Under the pieces are notes generated by a model, which worked only from the letters and a program-made list of their open reading frames with translations, made no database searches and had not been told where the DNA came from. A stretch of DNA of 33,733 bases, taken from positions 1 through 33,733 of the forward strand of contig CAIYNU010000080.1 of assembly GCA_903927615.1 (NCBI GenBank), in the 5' to 3' direction. Below, piece by piece: positions 7,282-15,709 of this stretch (position 1 is its first letter; each line of letters opens with the position of its first letter). Position numbers and translations under genes: made by a program. This stretch comes from an uncultured Rhodospirillales bacterium (GTDB lineage Bacteria; Pseudomonadota; Alphaproteobacteria; Azospirillales; Azospirillaceae).

Positions 7282-9411
7282 TCACGCGGCCGGTTCCAGG
7301 TCATTCATCAACTTTGAAAGGCGTTGACCGGTTGCGGGGTCCAGACGGAACTGAATATGAAGTTGGCCGTCGGCGTACCGGGCGATGCGCCCCGGCAGCG
7401 CCCCTTCCAGGTCCGCGATGGACAGATCGATCGGACTGCCCACGGGCGCATCGAACGGAATATCCAGCGACGCTCCGCCCAGCGAAATATCATGGGTATA
7501 GCCCTCGGCTTCTTTCGCCCGACACCGAACACGGGCCGGCAACCGCATCGGAATCCGAACATAATGGCGCCGATCGCCCGCCGTCTCGATGGCCAGCAGA
7601 AATTGCTCCACTTCGGAACGCAGTTCATCGGCTTGAGAAAACAGCTCCTCTGAAGAATACAGGACACGAACCGAGGCTGCACTGGTCTGGAGGATGGTAT
7701 CGGTGATCTCTTTGGTGGCGGAAGCCGCCTTTTCGGCACTATCGAAGGCCTCATCCGCCGCCCCGGTGATGTCCCGCGCCACCCGGTCCTGGCGCCGGGC
7801 CGCATGGGCGATGACTCCGGTCGCCTGATTGACCAGGGTCATGGTCTGGGAAAACCCTTGGATCACGGCGACGGCATCCTGGCTGGCCGCTTGGATCGCC
7901 TTGATCTGAATCGCAATGTCGTTGGTGGCGCGGGCCGTCTGGGCCGACAGGTTCTTGACCTCGCCGGCAACCACGGCAAAGCCCTTGCCCGCGTCACCGG
8001 CCCGGGCGGCTTCGATGGTGGCATTGAGCGCCAGAAGGTTAGTTTGTGCGGCGATGGAATGAATCAGGCCAACGATCTCGCCGATCCGTTGGGCTTTTTC
8101 CGTCAGCCCGCCAACCACCGCGTTGCTGCGCTCGGCGTCCTGGACCGCGCTCTGGACCACTGCACCGGCATGATCAACCTGTCGGTTTATTTCGGCCGCG
8201 GTTTCGACCAATTGGGCGGCCGCATCGGCGACTGCCCGGATGGCGGTTGCAGCGGTGTCGGTGGAATCCATCACCGTGCCGGTGTGCAAGGAGGCGGCAT
8301 CGGTCGCCCCCGACATGAACTCTGCGGTCTGATGCACCGAAGTGGCCGCATCGGCCAGCATCGTCAGAACCCCACGGACGCCGCCGCTAAAGTCCTGGAT
8401 CAACTGGGTCGCAGCCGCCTGCCGGCGGCTCTTGGCGCTATCCTCTTCCTGGCGCCGCTCGTGGTTCTGGCGCCTCTGCTCTTCCTCGGCCAACCGGGTG
8501 TCTTCCAATTGCCGCTCAACCCTGGCCTCCCGCACGCGAATCATGCGCAAGAAAACCGCCAAGCCGCCGACCGTCAGAAAACCCAACCCGCCCACCACCA
8601 CCAGCATACCGATCAACGCGTTGGACTGGGCGTGCGCCAGCGCGTCGGTCAGAGCCGTGACATCCATCACCCCGTTCACGGTCCCAAACCGAACCCCGTC
8701 CGGGCCCTTGAGGCCAAACCGCGAAGACCGGGTTACCGCACCATCCACCAGATGAAAATTGCCGAGTTCGGCTAAGCTCTCGCTGCCATCCGGGCTGGAA
8801 ATGGACACGCCCATGCCGATCCGGTTGTCGAGGCTCACCAACGACCGGATCGGGTCGTCATACATCACCAGATAGCCGAGCAACCGCAATCCGCCGATGG
8901 GGGCGACCACGGTCAACACCGGGCGCTGACCATCCAGCCAGACATAATGTACCAGTTTCAGCCGGTCGGCGCCCGTGCGCCCCGCCAGTTGTCGCTTGAA
9001 CTCGGGCGGGAGTCGCAGACCCGGAATCATCAAATTTTCCGCCATCACCTCAAGATCGGGGGCGAGCACCGCAATGCCCTGAAGGACCAGATCGCCCGAC
9101 GTAATGGCACCAGTTTTATATGAATTGGTTAAGTACTCAAGCAACTGTTCCTGGTTATTCTGCGATACCGCCTGCCGCATACTGCTCTGACCGGCGATAT
9201 CGCCGGCCACGCGCCCCGATAATTCAAAGTAATCGTGCCACAGCAGATCACTGACTGCGAAATCGATCAGGTGTTGGGTTCGCTGATCTTGCAGCGAAAA
9301 AGTTAATCGTTCGTAATAAGTTGTGATATACCGCGTTAAATAAATACTCGAGCAGAATATAAGAATATTTGCAATTGCTAGAAGCGATAATATGAGACAA
9401 TGCTTGGTCAT
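7282..9411 (-). CDS. Methyl-accepting chemotaxis protein with C-terminal PilZ domain
   Basis: 709 aa from the ATG at 9411; a GTG four codons upstream is also possible. The first membrane helix is about residues 6-27. A periplasmic sensor of about 235 residues (dCache/CHASE4-like size) follows, and the second helix is about 265-290. A charged coiled coil comes next, with no clear HAMP domain. The signalling hairpin has [20 protein letters not shown] at about 445-464 and the conserved [19 protein letters not shown], which contacts CheA and CheW. The end (about 612-709) is a PilZ domain with RRHYVR and DISLGG, the two motifs that bind cyclic di-GMP. The receptor can thus take input both from the periplasm and from the second messenger. 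A secreted rhodanese gene lies just upstream on the same strand. Confidence 0.93.
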   Translation of the reverse strand: MTKHCLILSLLAIANILIFCSSIYLTRYITTYYERLTFSLQDQRTQHLIDFAVSDLLWHDYFELSGRVAGDIAGQSSMRQAVSQNNQEQLLEYLTNSYKTGAITSGDLVLQGIAVLAPDLEVMAENLMIPGLRLPPEFKRQLAGRTGADRLKLVHYVWLDGQRPVLTVVAPIGGLRLLGYLVMYDDPIRSLVSLDNRIGMGVSISSPDGSESLAELGNFHLVDGAVTRSSRFGLKGPDGVRFGTVNGVMDVTALTDALAHAQSNALIGMLVVVGGLGFLTVGGLAVFLRMIRVREARVERQLEDTRLAEEEQRRQNHERRQEEDSAKSRRQAAATQLIQDFSGGVRGVLTMLADAATSVHQTAEFMSGATDAASLHTGTVMDSTDTAATAIRAVADAAAQLVETAAEINRQVDHAGAVVQSAVQDAERSNAVVGGLTEKAQRIGEIVGLIHSIAAQTNLLALNATIEAARAGDAGKGFAVVAGEVKNLSAQTARATNDIAIQIKAIQAASQDAVAVIQGFSQTMTLVNQATGVIAHAARRQDRVARDITGAADEAFDSAEKAASATKEITDTILQTSAASVRVLYSSEELFSQADELRSEVEQFLLAIETAGDRRHYVRIPMRLPARVRCRAKEAEGYTHDISLGGASLDIPFDAPVGSPIDLSIADLEGALPGRIARYADGQLHIQFRLDPATGQRLSKLMNDLEPAA

Positions 9412-9452
9412 ACCATTCACCACGTCTACCTGTCATCCAAGGCAGCTTTGAC

Positions 9453-9473
9453 GGGAGGGCTTTCTGCCCTCCC
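9453..9473 (-). other. 8-bp stem-loop between the rhodanese and chemoreceptor genes
   Basis: GGGAGGGC (9453-9460) and GCCCTCCC (9466-9473) are exact complements around a 5-nt loop, 20 nt after the rhodanese stop codon. No T-run follows on the minus strand. It may attenuate read-through into the chemoreceptor gene or protect the upstream mRNA. Confidence 0.5.
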
Positions 9474-9492
9474 ACATAATCGCTACTTAGTA

Positions 9493-9915
9493 CTATTTGG
9501 ACAGTGGCAACCCTTGTTCCTTCCACTCGGTCATGCCGAGTGCGTAATAATAGACCGTCTTATAGCCCCAACCGACGGCTTTCGTCGCGGCGTTCGCGGC
9601 ACGACCACATTTCAAACCGTTACAGTAAAATAGAACCGGGGTTGTCTTGGTTGGGATAACCTTAGCCAGAACCGATTCATCGGCGATATCGGTATCAAGC
9701 AGCCTGACCGCACCTTCGATGTGTCCGGCAGCATAGTCAGGCTCATGACGATTATCCAGAACAACCAAATCCTTAACGGTTTCGACCAAGTTAATCACAC
9801 CTTTAGCGTCAACCGTGGTCGCACCATCTATCGAACCTGGGGCATCAGCCAGCGCCGCCGCAGAACACGTCATGACAAATAGGGCTACAGCAAAGAAGTG
9901 AATGATCGACAACAT
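9493..9915 (-). CDS. Exported rhodanese-like protein
   Basis: 140 aa from the ATG at 9915, preceded by GGAGATGTAAG; the frame runs further up to 9966. Residues 1-24 are a signal peptide (MLSIIHFFAVALFVM, cleavage after ADA or nearby). The single rhodanese domain has VVLDNRHEPDYAAGHIEGAV at 51-70 and an active-site loop FYCNGLKCGRA with the catalytic Cys98 and a second cysteine at 103. Such proteins carry persulfide sulfur or sense sulfur species in the periplasm; the second cysteine could form a disulfide with the first. It precedes the chemoreceptor gene on the same strand. Sulfur chemistry is known for the family; a link to taxis is inference. Confidence 0.9.
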   Translation of the reverse strand: MLSIIHFFAVALFVMTCSAAALADAPGSIDGATTVDAKGVINLVETVKDLVVLDNRHEPDYAAGHIEGAVRLLDTDIADESVLAKVIPTKTTPVLFYCNGLKCGRAANAATKAVGWGYKTVYYYALGMTEWKEQGLPLSK

Positions 9916-9969
9916 CTTACATCTCCAACGGTTATTGGGTCCGAAGTGATCGGGGCAGGACGCCACACA

Positions 9970-10000
9970 ATCATAAAGTATGTTATGCAGTGTAAGTCAA
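9970..10000 (-). promoter_or_regulatory. Promoter of the rhodanese gene
   Basis: On the minus strand TTGACT (10000-9995) precedes a TATGAT at 9975-9970 (19-bp spacer) and an overlapping TTTATG at 9977-9972 (17-bp spacer). Either gives a start near 9963 and a leader of about 48 nt. The region is strikingly AT-rich compared with its surroundings. Confidence 0.55.
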
Positions 10001-10365
10001 GGGTTTGAAGATGTTGCATCGCAACATATTTTTAGATCAACTTCACATCAATAGCCATTAGCTAGTTAACGACACATTATGTATTCCATGGATATCCCTA
10101 ACAGGCCGTCACCGAGCGATTTATAGCAAAGGTCTCGGCGTTCGCCCGGCTATAGTATTTCCTTATCCGTCGACTGGGCTGATACCGCCGCGACGGTCGC
10201 CACGCGCCCCGCGGCGCAAACGCCCCGACCTGGCACCGCGCCAGAAAAAGTATTGGTGATATCAATCTACTAGAAGACGACCTCCTAGAAGACGAGAGGT
10301 CCTTCGCGACCCCGCTCGCACACAGCTAAACGGCTCGCCAAGACTTCAATCTATCAAGGAACTTC
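10001..10365. other. Intergenic region with one terminator-like hairpin
   Basis: No gene is seen. ATGTTGC (10011-10017) and GCAACAT (10021-10027) form a 7-bp stem with a 3-nt loop, followed by ATTTTTAG, which resembles a plus-strand terminator although no plus-strand gene ends nearby. An 11-bp direct repeat CTAGAAGACGA occurs at 10270-10280 and 10285-10295. The rest is unremarkable. Confidence 0.4.
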
Positions 10366-10740
10366 TTATGGAATGAATCGGACCCCGGCAGCAGTCAGCG
10401 CGATCAGCACCGTCACACCGGCAAGCACGCCCAAAGGAATACTATTTCGGGTTAGACGGAGCGTCACAATGGCCGCTATCGTGGCAATCAGCCGGCAGCC
10501 GAGGTCGGTGGCCTGAAGCGGCCCGATGGGTAAGACGATCATCCGTACCGTCAGACCAGCCAAAAGGGCATAAGCAACGCACCCGACCCACTCGAAAATC
10601 GGGCCATTCGGATCGAGACGGCCCGAGACCAAGGCCCCCAGCGCCCGCCAAAAATAGGTCACCAGCGCCGCCGCCACCAGCGCCGGCCAGATTGACGACC
10701 ATCCCATCGACCACCACCACAGGGGGGACGGCTCAACCAT
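10366..10740 (-). CDS. azlD: AzlD family branched-chain amino acid exporter small subunit
   Basis: 124 aa from the ATG at 10740, which overlaps the end of the azlC-like gene by 8 nt, suggesting translational coupling. Four hydrophobic helices are visible, among them WPALVAAALVTYFWRALGAL, YALLAGLTVRMIVLPIG and a C-terminal IPLGVLAGVTVLIALTAAG. The size and position after AzlC match AzlD/BrnE, the small subunit of the two-component exporter for branched-chain amino acids and related compounds. The open frame extends 48 codons upstream inside azlC but without a plausible start. Confidence 0.82.
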   Translation of the reverse strand: MVEPSPLWWWSMGWSSIWPALVAAALVTYFWRALGALVSGRLDPNGPIFEWVGCVAYALLAGLTVRMIVLPIGPLQATDLGCRLIATIAAIVTLRLTRNSIPLGVLAGVTVLIALTAAGVRFIP

Positions 10741-11467
10741 GACCGGCCTCCCACCGACGCCAGCCGCGATCGGCCAGGAACGCGGCGGTCCCCCCGACCA
10801 CACCCGTGACCAGCAACCCCCAATCGGGATCAACCAAATGCAGCAAAGGCCCCAGTATGCCGCCCGCCACCAGCGCCAGCACACGTGCCCGCGACCCTAA
10901 ATCGGACGCAAAGAGCAGCATAAAATAACAAGGATTCAGAAACACCAGCCCCAACGTCACCGCCACGGGCAAGCGGCCGGCCAGCGCAAAGCCGACCATC
11001 GTCGCGACACAACTGATCCCCCACAGAGTTATGGCCAGCCCCATGAAATACGGGAAACGCTCGGCCTCGTCCAGCACCGGACAACGACGCATGGCGACCG
11101 CCCAACTGGTGATGGCCACGAAATAGGCTGCCACATAGTGACGCCAGCCGATGCCGCCGCCAATGCGCAGTTGCGGTAACAGGATGATGGTCATCGGCAT
11201 CAGCCGGGTGTTGGTCAACCACACCGCCAGGGCATTGACCAGCAGCGACGCGCCGATCCCGTACAACTCGACCATGGCAATCTGCCCCGGCAGCGCCCAA
11301 CAGGTCAGAGTCGACGCCAACCCCGCCACCAGCCCGATGCCGCTGCCGTGAACCAGCGAGCCGAAACCCATGAAGCTGCCGAAAATCACCAATCCCGGCG
11401 TACTCAGGCCCTCGCGGACACCGCGCCGCCAACCCGCGCCGGCCTGTCCGCCCCGCCCTCTGATCAT
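10733..11467 (-). CDS. azlC: AzlC family branched-chain amino acid exporter large subunit
   Basis: 244 aa from the ATG at 11467, with GGGGGA about 10 nt upstream; the frame is open to 11713, but that N-terminal part is Arg/Pro-rich and unlike the family. Typical AzlC features are GLVIFGSFMGFGSLVHGSGI, then CWALPGQIAMVEL and a long conserved loop with LTNTRLMPMTIILLPQLR, followed by further helices. AzlC and AzlD (BrnFE) together export branched-chain amino acids. The substrate in this organism is not shown by the sequence. It is the first gene of a two-gene minus-strand operon, divergent from hprK. Confidence 0.9.
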   Translation of the reverse strand: MIRGRGGQAGAGWRRGVREGLSTPGLVIFGSFMGFGSLVHGSGIGLVAGLASTLTCWALPGQIAMVELYGIGASLLVNALAVWLTNTRLMPMTIILLPQLRIGGGIGWRHYVAAYFVAITSWAVAMRRCPVLDEAERFPYFMGLAITLWGISCVATMVGFALAGRLPVAVTLGLVFLNPCYFMLLFASDLGSRARVLALVAGGILGPLLHLVDPDWGLLVTGVVGGTAAFLADRGWRRWEAGHG

Positions 11468-11689
11468 CGAGAAAGTCCCCCGGTGGTGGCCGCCCCCGTC
11501 GCTATACGCGCTACCGCTCCCCCGGGCCACGACGTTACCGCAAGGGGCCCATGCGCGAAGGCGAATTCGGCGGCACAGCGTCTTGATCATAGCCACTTTA
11601 TGGGGAGAGGGGGCGGCTGCGCGCAAAGGCGGGTGTGGCAGCACCGCCCATGGGCACGGCCTAAAGCACAGGCGTTGCACTGCAAACTC

Positions 11690-11718
11690 TTGACGCCAAG
11701 GTCCTTGGGCCACATTGT
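11690..11718 (+). promoter_or_regulatory. Putative hprK operon promoter with a palindrome in the spacer
   Basis: TTGACG at 11690-11695 is followed after 17 bp by a weak CATTGT at 11713-11718. Transcription would start just ahead of the ATG at 11728, giving a very short leader or none. The spacer contains a perfect dyad, CCAAGG-T-CCTTGG (11696-11708), placed to act as an operator. Confidence 0.4.
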
Positions 11719-11727
11719 CGCGCTGTT

Positions 11728-12174
11728 ATGATGACGATGCATGGAACCAGTGTCCTTATCTCGGGGGCCGGGGTGTTGCTGCGGGGCGCATCAGGCACAG
11801 GCAAGTCGGACTTGGCCCTGCGCCTGATTGACCGCGGAGCCGTCCTGATTGCCGATGACCGGGTGGAGGTGCGCATGGACCAGGGAAAGGTAGTGGTGAG
11901 CGCACCGGCAATTCTGGCTGGCCTGTTGGAGGTCCGCGGTGTCGGTATCGTGCGCCTGCCCTTCGCCCCCATGGCCGAGCTGCATCTGGTGGTCGATTTG
12001 GTCGAGCGGGAGGTGGTGGACCGATTGCCCGAACCCGAATGGACCACTGTCCTCGAGGGACGCCTGCCTCGGCTCGCCCTGGCGCCGTTTGAGGCTTCGG
12101 CCCCGGCCAAGCTCGGCTTGGCCGCGTCCGCCGCTCGCGAAGGCCGGCTTGGACTGGTACCGGAACACGCATGA
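11728..12174 (+). CDS. hprK: HPr kinase/phosphorylase, short alphaproteobacterial form
   Basis: 148 aa, roughly half the length of the Firmicutes enzyme because the N-terminal domain is absent, as is normal in alphaproteobacteria. The P-loop GASGTGKS spans residues 20-27, an Asp pair follows at 43-44 (ADDRV), and the family signature LEVRGVGIVRLPF is at 67-79. The enzyme phosphorylates and dephosphorylates HPr on its regulatory serine, tuning phosphorelay flow. Its HPr substrate is encoded three genes downstream. The stop overlaps the rapZ start (ATGA). Several ATGs cluster at the start (11728, 11731, 11737), so the exact N-terminus is uncertain. Confidence 0.93.
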   Translation: MMTMHGTSVLISGAGVLLRGASGTGKSDLALRLIDRGAVLIADDRVEVRMDQGKVVVSAPAILAGLLEVRGVGIVRLPFAPMAELHLVVDLVEREVVDRLPEPEWTTVLEGRLPRLALAPFEASAPAKLGLAASAAREGRLGLVPEHA

Positions 12175-13100
12175 CCGACACCTCCGGCCCCCTCACCCCC
12201 AACCCGCCCCTGCCCGCCCCGGCCAGCCCCCGCCGGCGCGTGCTGCTGGTCACCGGCATGTCCGGAGCCGGACTTTCGGTGGCCCTGAAGGCCCTGGAAG
12301 ACCTGGGCTACGAGGCCGTGGACAATCTGCGCCTGTCGCTGGTCCCGGCCCTGATCCGCGAGGACGAGGAACGGCGCCGGCCCATTGCCATTGTGATCGA
12401 CAGCCGCACCCGCGACTTCAGCGCCGAAGCCTTCCTCGGTCAATTGGCGACTCTGACAGCGCGACCCGACCTTGAGGTCCGCTTGCTGTTCATGGAGTGT
12501 GACGACGAGGTGCTGCAACGCCGGTTCACCGAGACCCGACGCCGGCACCCGCTGGCGGTTGATCGCCAGGTTCCGGATGGCATCCGTCGCGAGCGTACCC
12601 TGTTGGCGCCGCTAGCCGATTGCGCCAACGTCACCTTGGATACCACCGACCTTTCGATCCATGATCTGCGCCGCCTGCTGGCCGGGCATTTCCCGCTGGA
12701 GGGCGAAGCGCCGCTTCAGGTGTTCGTGACCTCGTTCTCGTTCCGCCGCGGGTTGCCGCGCGAAGCGGATCTGGTGTTTGACGTACGCTTTCTTGTCAAT
12801 CCACACTACGAACCGGCGTTGCGTGCGCTCAGCGGACGTGACCGGCCGGTCGCCGACATGGTGGCCGCTGACCCGGATTTTCCGGCGTTTTATAGCCACC
12901 TGACCGACCTTTTGGATATCTTGTTGCCGCGTTACAAGTTTGAAGGAAAGAGCTACCTGACCATCGCCGTGGGCTGCACCGGCGGACGTCATCGCTCCGT
13001 ATTCGTTGCCGAACGAATGGCGGACTGGTTGGCGGGCCGCGGTCTGCGGGTCGGCCTGCAACACCGGGACCTGGAGTGCGCCACCCCGCGTCCGGGCTGA
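12171..13100 (+). CDS. rapZ: RNase adapter protein RapZ/YvcJ family
   Basis: 309 aa, start ATG overlapping the hprK stop. The family backbone is clear: a Walker A-like GMSGAGLS at residues 29-36, ALEDLGYEAVDNLRLSLVPA, a Walker B-like AIVIDSRTRDF, LLFMECDDEVLQRRFTETRR, and the C-terminal ligand domain FVTSFSFRRGLPREADLVFD through AVGCTGGRHRSVFVAERMA. In enterobacteria RapZ guides RNase E to small RNAs that control glucosamine-6-phosphate synthesis; in Bacillus YvcJ is a GTPase. The P-loop lysine is replaced by leucine (codon CTT at position 35), which may weaken nucleotide binding. A Pro-rich tail of about 20 residues precedes the domain. Confidence 0.93.
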   Translation: MTDTSGPLTPNPPLPAPASPRRRVLLVTGMSGAGLSVALKALEDLGYEAVDNLRLSLVPALIREDEERRRPIAIVIDSRTRDFSAEAFLGQLATLTARPDLEVRLLFMECDDEVLQRRFTETRRRHPLAVDRQVPDGIRRERTLLAPLADCANVTLDTTDLSIHDLRRLLAGHFPLEGEAPLQVFVTSFSFRRGLPREADLVFDVRFLVNPHYEPALRALSGRDRPVADMVAADPDFPAFYSHLTDLLDILLPRYKFEGKSYLTIAVGCTGGRHRSVFVAERMADWLAGRGLRVGLQHRDLECATPRPG

Positions 13101-13153
13101 TCCCATTCGGGAGCCGGAGCGGTTGGGGCCGCCCTGGAGTAAAGGGAACGTTG

Positions 13154-13555
13154 ATGATCGGAATGGTTTTGGTCACGCACGGTCGCCTGGCCGAAGAGTT
13201 CATCGCCGCACTGGAGCACGTCGTCGGGCACCAGGAGCAAGTGCGCGCCGTCTGCATCGGTCCCGACGATGATATGGAACAGCGCCGCCGCGACATCCTG
13301 ACCTGTGTCGGCGAGGTCGACGACGGCAGCGGCGTGGTGGTCCTGACCGACATGTTCGGCGGAACCCCCAGTAACCTTGCGATTTCGATCATGGATAAGG
13401 CCAAGGTCGAGGTGATCGCCGGCGTCAATTTGCCGATGCTGATCAAGCTGTCGACCGTGCGTCGCCACGATCCGCTGGCCATGTCGGTCGCCGCCGCCCG
13501 CGACGCCGGCCGAAAGTACATCAATATCGCCTCTTCCCTGCTTGCCGATGGATAA
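13154..13555 (+). CDS. PTS EIIA component, mannose family
   Basis: 133 aa from the ATG at 13154, with AAAGGGAA upstream. MIGMVLVTHGRLAEEFIAAL carries the phosphorylated His9, and VVVLTDMFGGTPSNLA is the other signature of mannose-type EIIA. It takes phosphate from HPr, but no EIIB, EIIC or EIID gene is present, so its likely task is regulatory phosphorylation-dependent binding rather than sugar import. The stop overlaps the HPr start region by 8 nt. The open frame extends 26 codons further upstream, but that part overlaps the rapZ end and is unlike the family. Confidence 0.92.
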   Translation: MIGMVLVTHGRLAEEFIAALEHVVGHQEQVRAVCIGPDDDMEQRRRDILTCVGEVDDGSGVVVLTDMFGGTPSNLAISIMDKAKVEVIAGVNLPMLIKLSTVRRHDPLAMSVAAARDAGRKYINIASSLLADG

Positions 13556-13892
13556 AACGATGGAAAACCTATCACACGTCCTCAATGATTCCGTTCGGCC
13601 CAAAGGCTCGATGGCGCCAAACCCCGAGGTTTGTGGAACCGTTACCATCTGTAATATGCGCGGTCTGCATGCCCGGGCCGCAGCCAAGTTCGCCAAGCTG
13701 GCTGCCGCTTACGATTGCGACATTGAGGTTCGCCGCCACGACCAGGCCGTCGCCGCCCAGTCGATCATGGGCCTGATGATGCTGGCGGCCGGTCCCGGTA
13801 CGACCATTGAGATTTGTGCCTATGGCTGCGAAGCCGAAAGTGCGCTCATGGCGCTTTCCGATCTGGTCAAAAGAAAGTTCGATGAAGACTGA
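13548..13892 (+). CDS. ptsH: Phosphocarrier protein HPr
   Basis: 114 aa from the ATG at 13548, overlapping the EIIA stop; an in-frame ATG at 13560 is also possible. The HPr core starts at about residue 27 and carries MRGLHARAAAKFAKLA with the catalytic His41, and AAQSIMGLMMLAAG with the HprK target Ser72. The first 26 residues are an extension not needed for the fold. It receives phosphate from EI and passes it to EIIA; seryl-phosphorylation by HprK would block that. It lies inside a tightly overlapping run of genes. Confidence 0.93.
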   Translation: MDKTMENLSHVLNDSVRPKGSMAPNPEVCGTVTICNMRGLHARAAAKFAKLAAAYDCDIEVRRHDQAVAAQSIMGLMMLAAGPGTTIEICAYGCEAESALMALSDLVKRKFDED

Positions 13893-15654
13893 TTCCTCTG
13901 CAACGACCGAATTGATTCTTTCCGGCCTCGGGGTTTCCGGCGGCATCGCCATCGGTCCAACTTACGTGGTCGAAACCGGGGCTGCCCAGGTTCCGGAATA
14001 CCGTATTGCGCCCGAAGCCATCGACGCCGAGCGCAGGCGCTTTTCCGACTCGGTGGCCAAAGCCCGACGCCAGATCAAGTCCCTGAAGACCAAGGCGCTG
14101 GTGCTGCCCGAAGCGGCGTCGGAGGAAATCGGCTTTCTGCTGGATGCCCACCTGGCGATGCTGACCAATTCGCGCCTGACCCGGGGCGTTGAACGCCGCA
14201 TCCGCGACGAGCGACAGAATGCCGAGGCCGCGATCCAGGCCGAGATCGCGGTCATTGCTCACAGTTTCCAGGAAATGGACGACGCCTACCTGGCGGCGCG
14301 CATCGCGGATGTCCGCGAGGTCGGCGCACGACTGATCCGCAATTTGATGGATCGGGAGTACCAGGCGTTCTCGATGCTGCGCCCCGGTGTGGTGGTCATC
14401 GCCGAAGAATTGACCCCAGCCGAAACCGCACTGCTGGACCCCAGCATCGTTGCCGGCATCGCCACGGTGATGGGCGGAGCCGAAGGCCACACCGCCATCA
14501 TGGCGCGGGCGCTGGGCATCCCGGCGGTGCTGGGCGTCCACGGCCTGATGCCGGGAACGCGCAGCGGTGACGGCGTGATCGTCGACGGCCGCAACGGCAA
14601 GGTCATCGTCAATCCCACCGAGATCACCCTGGCCTACTATCGGACAGCCCAACTGACATTGGTCCAGGAGCGCGAGCAACTGAAGGGCTTGCGCTCGCTT
14701 CCGGCGATTACGCTGGACGGCACGCCCATTGCGCTGATGGCTAATCTGGAGTTGCCGCGCGAGATTGAGACTGCCCGAGAAGCGGGCGCCCATGGTGTCG
14801 GCCTATTCCGAACCGAGTTCATGTTCATGAACCGCGAGGACCTGCCGGGCGAAGACGAGCAGTACGCCCTGTTGCGCACGGTCATCGAAGGTATGCCCGA
14901 CAAGGTGGTAACCGCGCGCACGCTTGACCTGGGTGGCGACAAACTCGCCGGAGCCCTTGACGAGCGTTTTCTGTCCACCGCCAACCCAGCACTCGGGCTG
15001 CGGGCGGTACGTCTCAGTCAACGCGAGCCAAAATTGCTTGAAGTGCAACTGGCGGCAATGTTGCGGGCGAGCGCCCACGGCCCTATTCGTATTCTGCTGC
15101 CGTTAATCACCACCGTTGCCGAGGTCTGGTGGGTGCGCGACATGCTGACCGACGTGGCGCGACGGCTCAAGCGGAACGGCGTCGCCATCGCCGATCCTTT
15201 GCCGCCGCTGGGGATCATGATCGAGGTCCCCGGCGCGGCTCTGACCGCCGATGCCCTGGCCGCCTGCGCGGATTTTCTGGCCATCGGAACCAACGATCTG
15301 ACCCAATACACCCTGGCCATCGACCGGAGCGATGAACAAGTTGCTCATCTGTACGACCCGTTACATCCGGCCGTGCTCCGCCTGATCCAATTCAGCACAC
15401 AGGCGGCCTTACGCGCCCGCATACCGATTAGCGTCTGCGGAGAGATCGCCGGAGACCCGCGTTTTACCGCGCTTCTGCTTGGGCTGGGAGTCCGTGAGCT
15501 GTCCATGACTCCCAACAAACTGGCCCTGGTCAAACGCCGCATCCGCGGCCTGGACCTGCGCAGCGCCACCCGCCGCGCCCAATCCATCATGGACCAGTCC
15601 GACAGCGCCCGAATCGCCGAGTTGCTGGACGAGTTCAACGAGTCGGAACTCTAG
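13882..15654 (+). CDS. ptsI: PTS enzyme I (phosphoenolpyruvate-protein phosphotransferase)
   Basis: 590 aa from the ATG at 13882, overlapping ptsH by 11 nt; 575-590 residues is normal. LILSGLGVSGGIAIGPTYVV opens the N-terminal domain. The phosphohistidine is His203 in MGGAEGHTAIMARALGIPAV. The PEP-binding barrel shows GVGLFRTEFMFMNRE, ARTLDLGGDKL, the MIEVPGAAL segment, AIGTNDLTQYTLAIDR, and the late Cys motif ISVCGEIAGDP. There is no GAF domain, so it is classical PtsI rather than PtsP. It starts the phosphorelay from phosphoenolpyruvate to HPr. Confidence 0.96.
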   Translation: MKTDSSATTELILSGLGVSGGIAIGPTYVVETGAAQVPEYRIAPEAIDAERRRFSDSVAKARRQIKSLKTKALVLPEAASEEIGFLLDAHLAMLTNSRLTRGVERRIRDERQNAEAAIQAEIAVIAHSFQEMDDAYLAARIADVREVGARLIRNLMDREYQAFSMLRPGVVVIAEELTPAETALLDPSIVAGIATVMGGAEGHTAIMARALGIPAVLGVHGLMPGTRSGDGVIVDGRNGKVIVNPTEITLAYYRTAQLTLVQEREQLKGLRSLPAITLDGTPIALMANLELPREIETAREAGAHGVGLFRTEFMFMNREDLPGEDEQYALLRTVIEGMPDKVVTARTLDLGGDKLAGALDERFLSTANPALGLRAVRLSQREPKLLEVQLAAMLRASAHGPIRILLPLITTVAEVWWVRDMLTDVARRLKRNGVAIADPLPPLGIMIEVPGAALTADALAACADFLAIGTNDLTQYTLAIDRSDEQVAHLYDPLHPAVLRLIQFSTQAALRARIPISVCGEIAGDPRFTALLLGLGVRELSMTPNKLALVKRRIRGLDLRSATRRAQSIMDQSDSARIAELLDEFNESEL

Positions 15655-15709
15655 AAAAGGGTACGGCCGGCCGGGACGACTGGGGACCGAACTCAAGGAC
15701 CATTGCCCC

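Noticed and set aside
7804-8775. Plus-strand frame of 323 codons
   Set aside because: It is antisense to the chemoreceptor signalling domain, and composition and motifs give no support.
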